Positions 63,536 through 64,000 of a stretch of DNA of 64,000 bases are shown here, in pieces. Origin of the DNA: Arthrobacter sp. EpRS71 (lineage in GTDB: Bacteria; Actinomycetota; Actinomycetes; Actinomycetales; Micrococcaceae); contig NZ_LNUV01000006.1 in NCBI RefSeq assembly GCF_001512285.1, positions 1,538,361-1,602,360 of the forward strand, written 5' to 3'. A model generated the notes under the pieces. That model did not search any database and was not told the DNA's origin. It worked only from the letters and a program-made list of their open reading frames with translations. Every line of letters begins with the position of its first letter. Within the stretch, counting starts at the first letter, position 1. The translations under genes and the position numbers were made by a program.

Positions 63536-64000
63536 CTAGCGTTCCGCGATTTCGGCTGCGGCTTCCATGTAGGAAAGCGCGCCGCTCGAAGAGGGATCGT
63601 ACGTCATGACTGTCTGCTGGTAGCTGGGAGCCTCGGAGATACGCACCGAGCGGGGTACCACAGCACCCAGGACCTGGTCAGGGAAATGCTGGCGAACCTC
63701 GGAGGCGACCTGTGCCGCCAAGTTTGTGCGGCCGTCGTACATGGTCAAAAGGATGGTGGAGACCACCAAGTCAGCATTGAGATGCTTTTGGATCATCTCA
63801 ATGTTCTTGAGGAGCTGGCTCAGCCCTTCCAGTGCGTAGTACTCGCACTGGATGGGGATAAGGACTTCACTGGCGGCGCAGAACGCGTTGACCGTCAGCA
63901 ACCCAAGGCTGGGCGGGCAGTCGATGAAGATATAGTCCAGGCGACCGTCGCCGTCGTTTGCCCGTTCCTTGGCGTAAACGTCTATGGCGCGGCGGAGTCG
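63536..64000 (-). CDS. parA: Chromosome partitioning ATPase ParA, N-terminus cut by the window edge
   Basis: The 154 visible codons are the C-terminal part of ParA. The Walker B region is YIFIDCPPSLGLLTVNA. Later segments EYYALEGLSQLLKNI and VPRSVRISEAPSYQQTVMTYDP are typical of the chromosomal family. The deviant Walker A lies beyond base 64000. ParA binds DNA non-specifically and moves ParB-parS complexes. It is 67 bases upstream of parB. Confidence 0.95.
   Translation of the reverse strand, partial: RLRRAIDVYAKERANDGDGRLDYIFIDCPPSLGLLTVNAFCAASEVLIPIQCEYYALEGLSQLLKNIEMIQKHLNADLVVSTILLTMYDGRTNLAAQVASEVRQHFPDQVLGAVVPRSVRISEAPSYQQTVMTYDPSSSGALSYMEAAAEIAER

Overview
The window looks like an origin-proximal stretch of a high-GC actinobacterial chromosome, most likely Arthrobacter or Paenarthrobacter (Micrococcaceae). 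Protein style, the rpsF-ssb-rpsR-rplI order, GTG/TTG starts, and the CCA-transferase/NUDIX/murJ/pseudokinase/trxB/trxA/parB/parA order all point there. The genus is an inference. The right end lies inside parA, so dnaA and the usual oriC should be a few genes further right.

Layout. 1-6 kb: IclR regulator, ABC exporter pair, PhzF-like enzyme, and the ribosomal/ssb operon. 6-13.5 kb: small membrane proteins, a TetR/SDR pair, tRNA-Leu(GAG), a GABA-type permease, an M18 aminopeptidase and an exported intradiol dioxygenase lipoprotein. 13.7-23.8 kb: an accessory metabolic island with three parts. One operon holds an unknown protein, a cyclase-family hydrolase and an IclR. A second, on the minus strand, holds an amino-acid permease, an alanine racemase and an IclR. 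The third, divergent from the second, holds homoserine dehydrogenase, aldehyde dehydrogenase and aspartase, with an Lrp/AsnC gene next to it. Together the second and third parts read as a pathway homoserine -> aspartate semialdehyde -> aspartate -> fumarate + ammonia. 23.9-46.9 kb: two histidine kinase/response regulator pairs, each next to an ABC transporter, lipid phosphatases, MFS/DeoR, ABC-F, a penicillin-binding lipoprotein, a very large secreted GH31 glycosidase, a FAD oxidoreductase and a GT87 glycosyltransferase. 47-56 kb: two tiny candidate genes, then the conserved cell-envelope/redox block ending in trxA.

56.0-62.2 kb is the most striking part. About 6.1 kb has no convincing gene but carries eight near-perfect parS sites plus two degenerate ones, and two separate arrays of five DnaA-box-like 9-mers. 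Within each array the boxes repeat at exactly 12 bp in the same orientation. parB and parA follow directly. I read this as a chromosomal centromere combined with DnaA-binding arrays several kilobases from the expected dnaA/oriC. Whether it loads or titrates DnaA, or forms part of a split origin, cannot be decided from sequence alone.

Smaller signals include two copies of a REP-like palindromic repeat, a 22-bp perfect palindrome, candidate TetR and DeoR operators, a SigR-type promoter before trxBA, and short tandem repeats.
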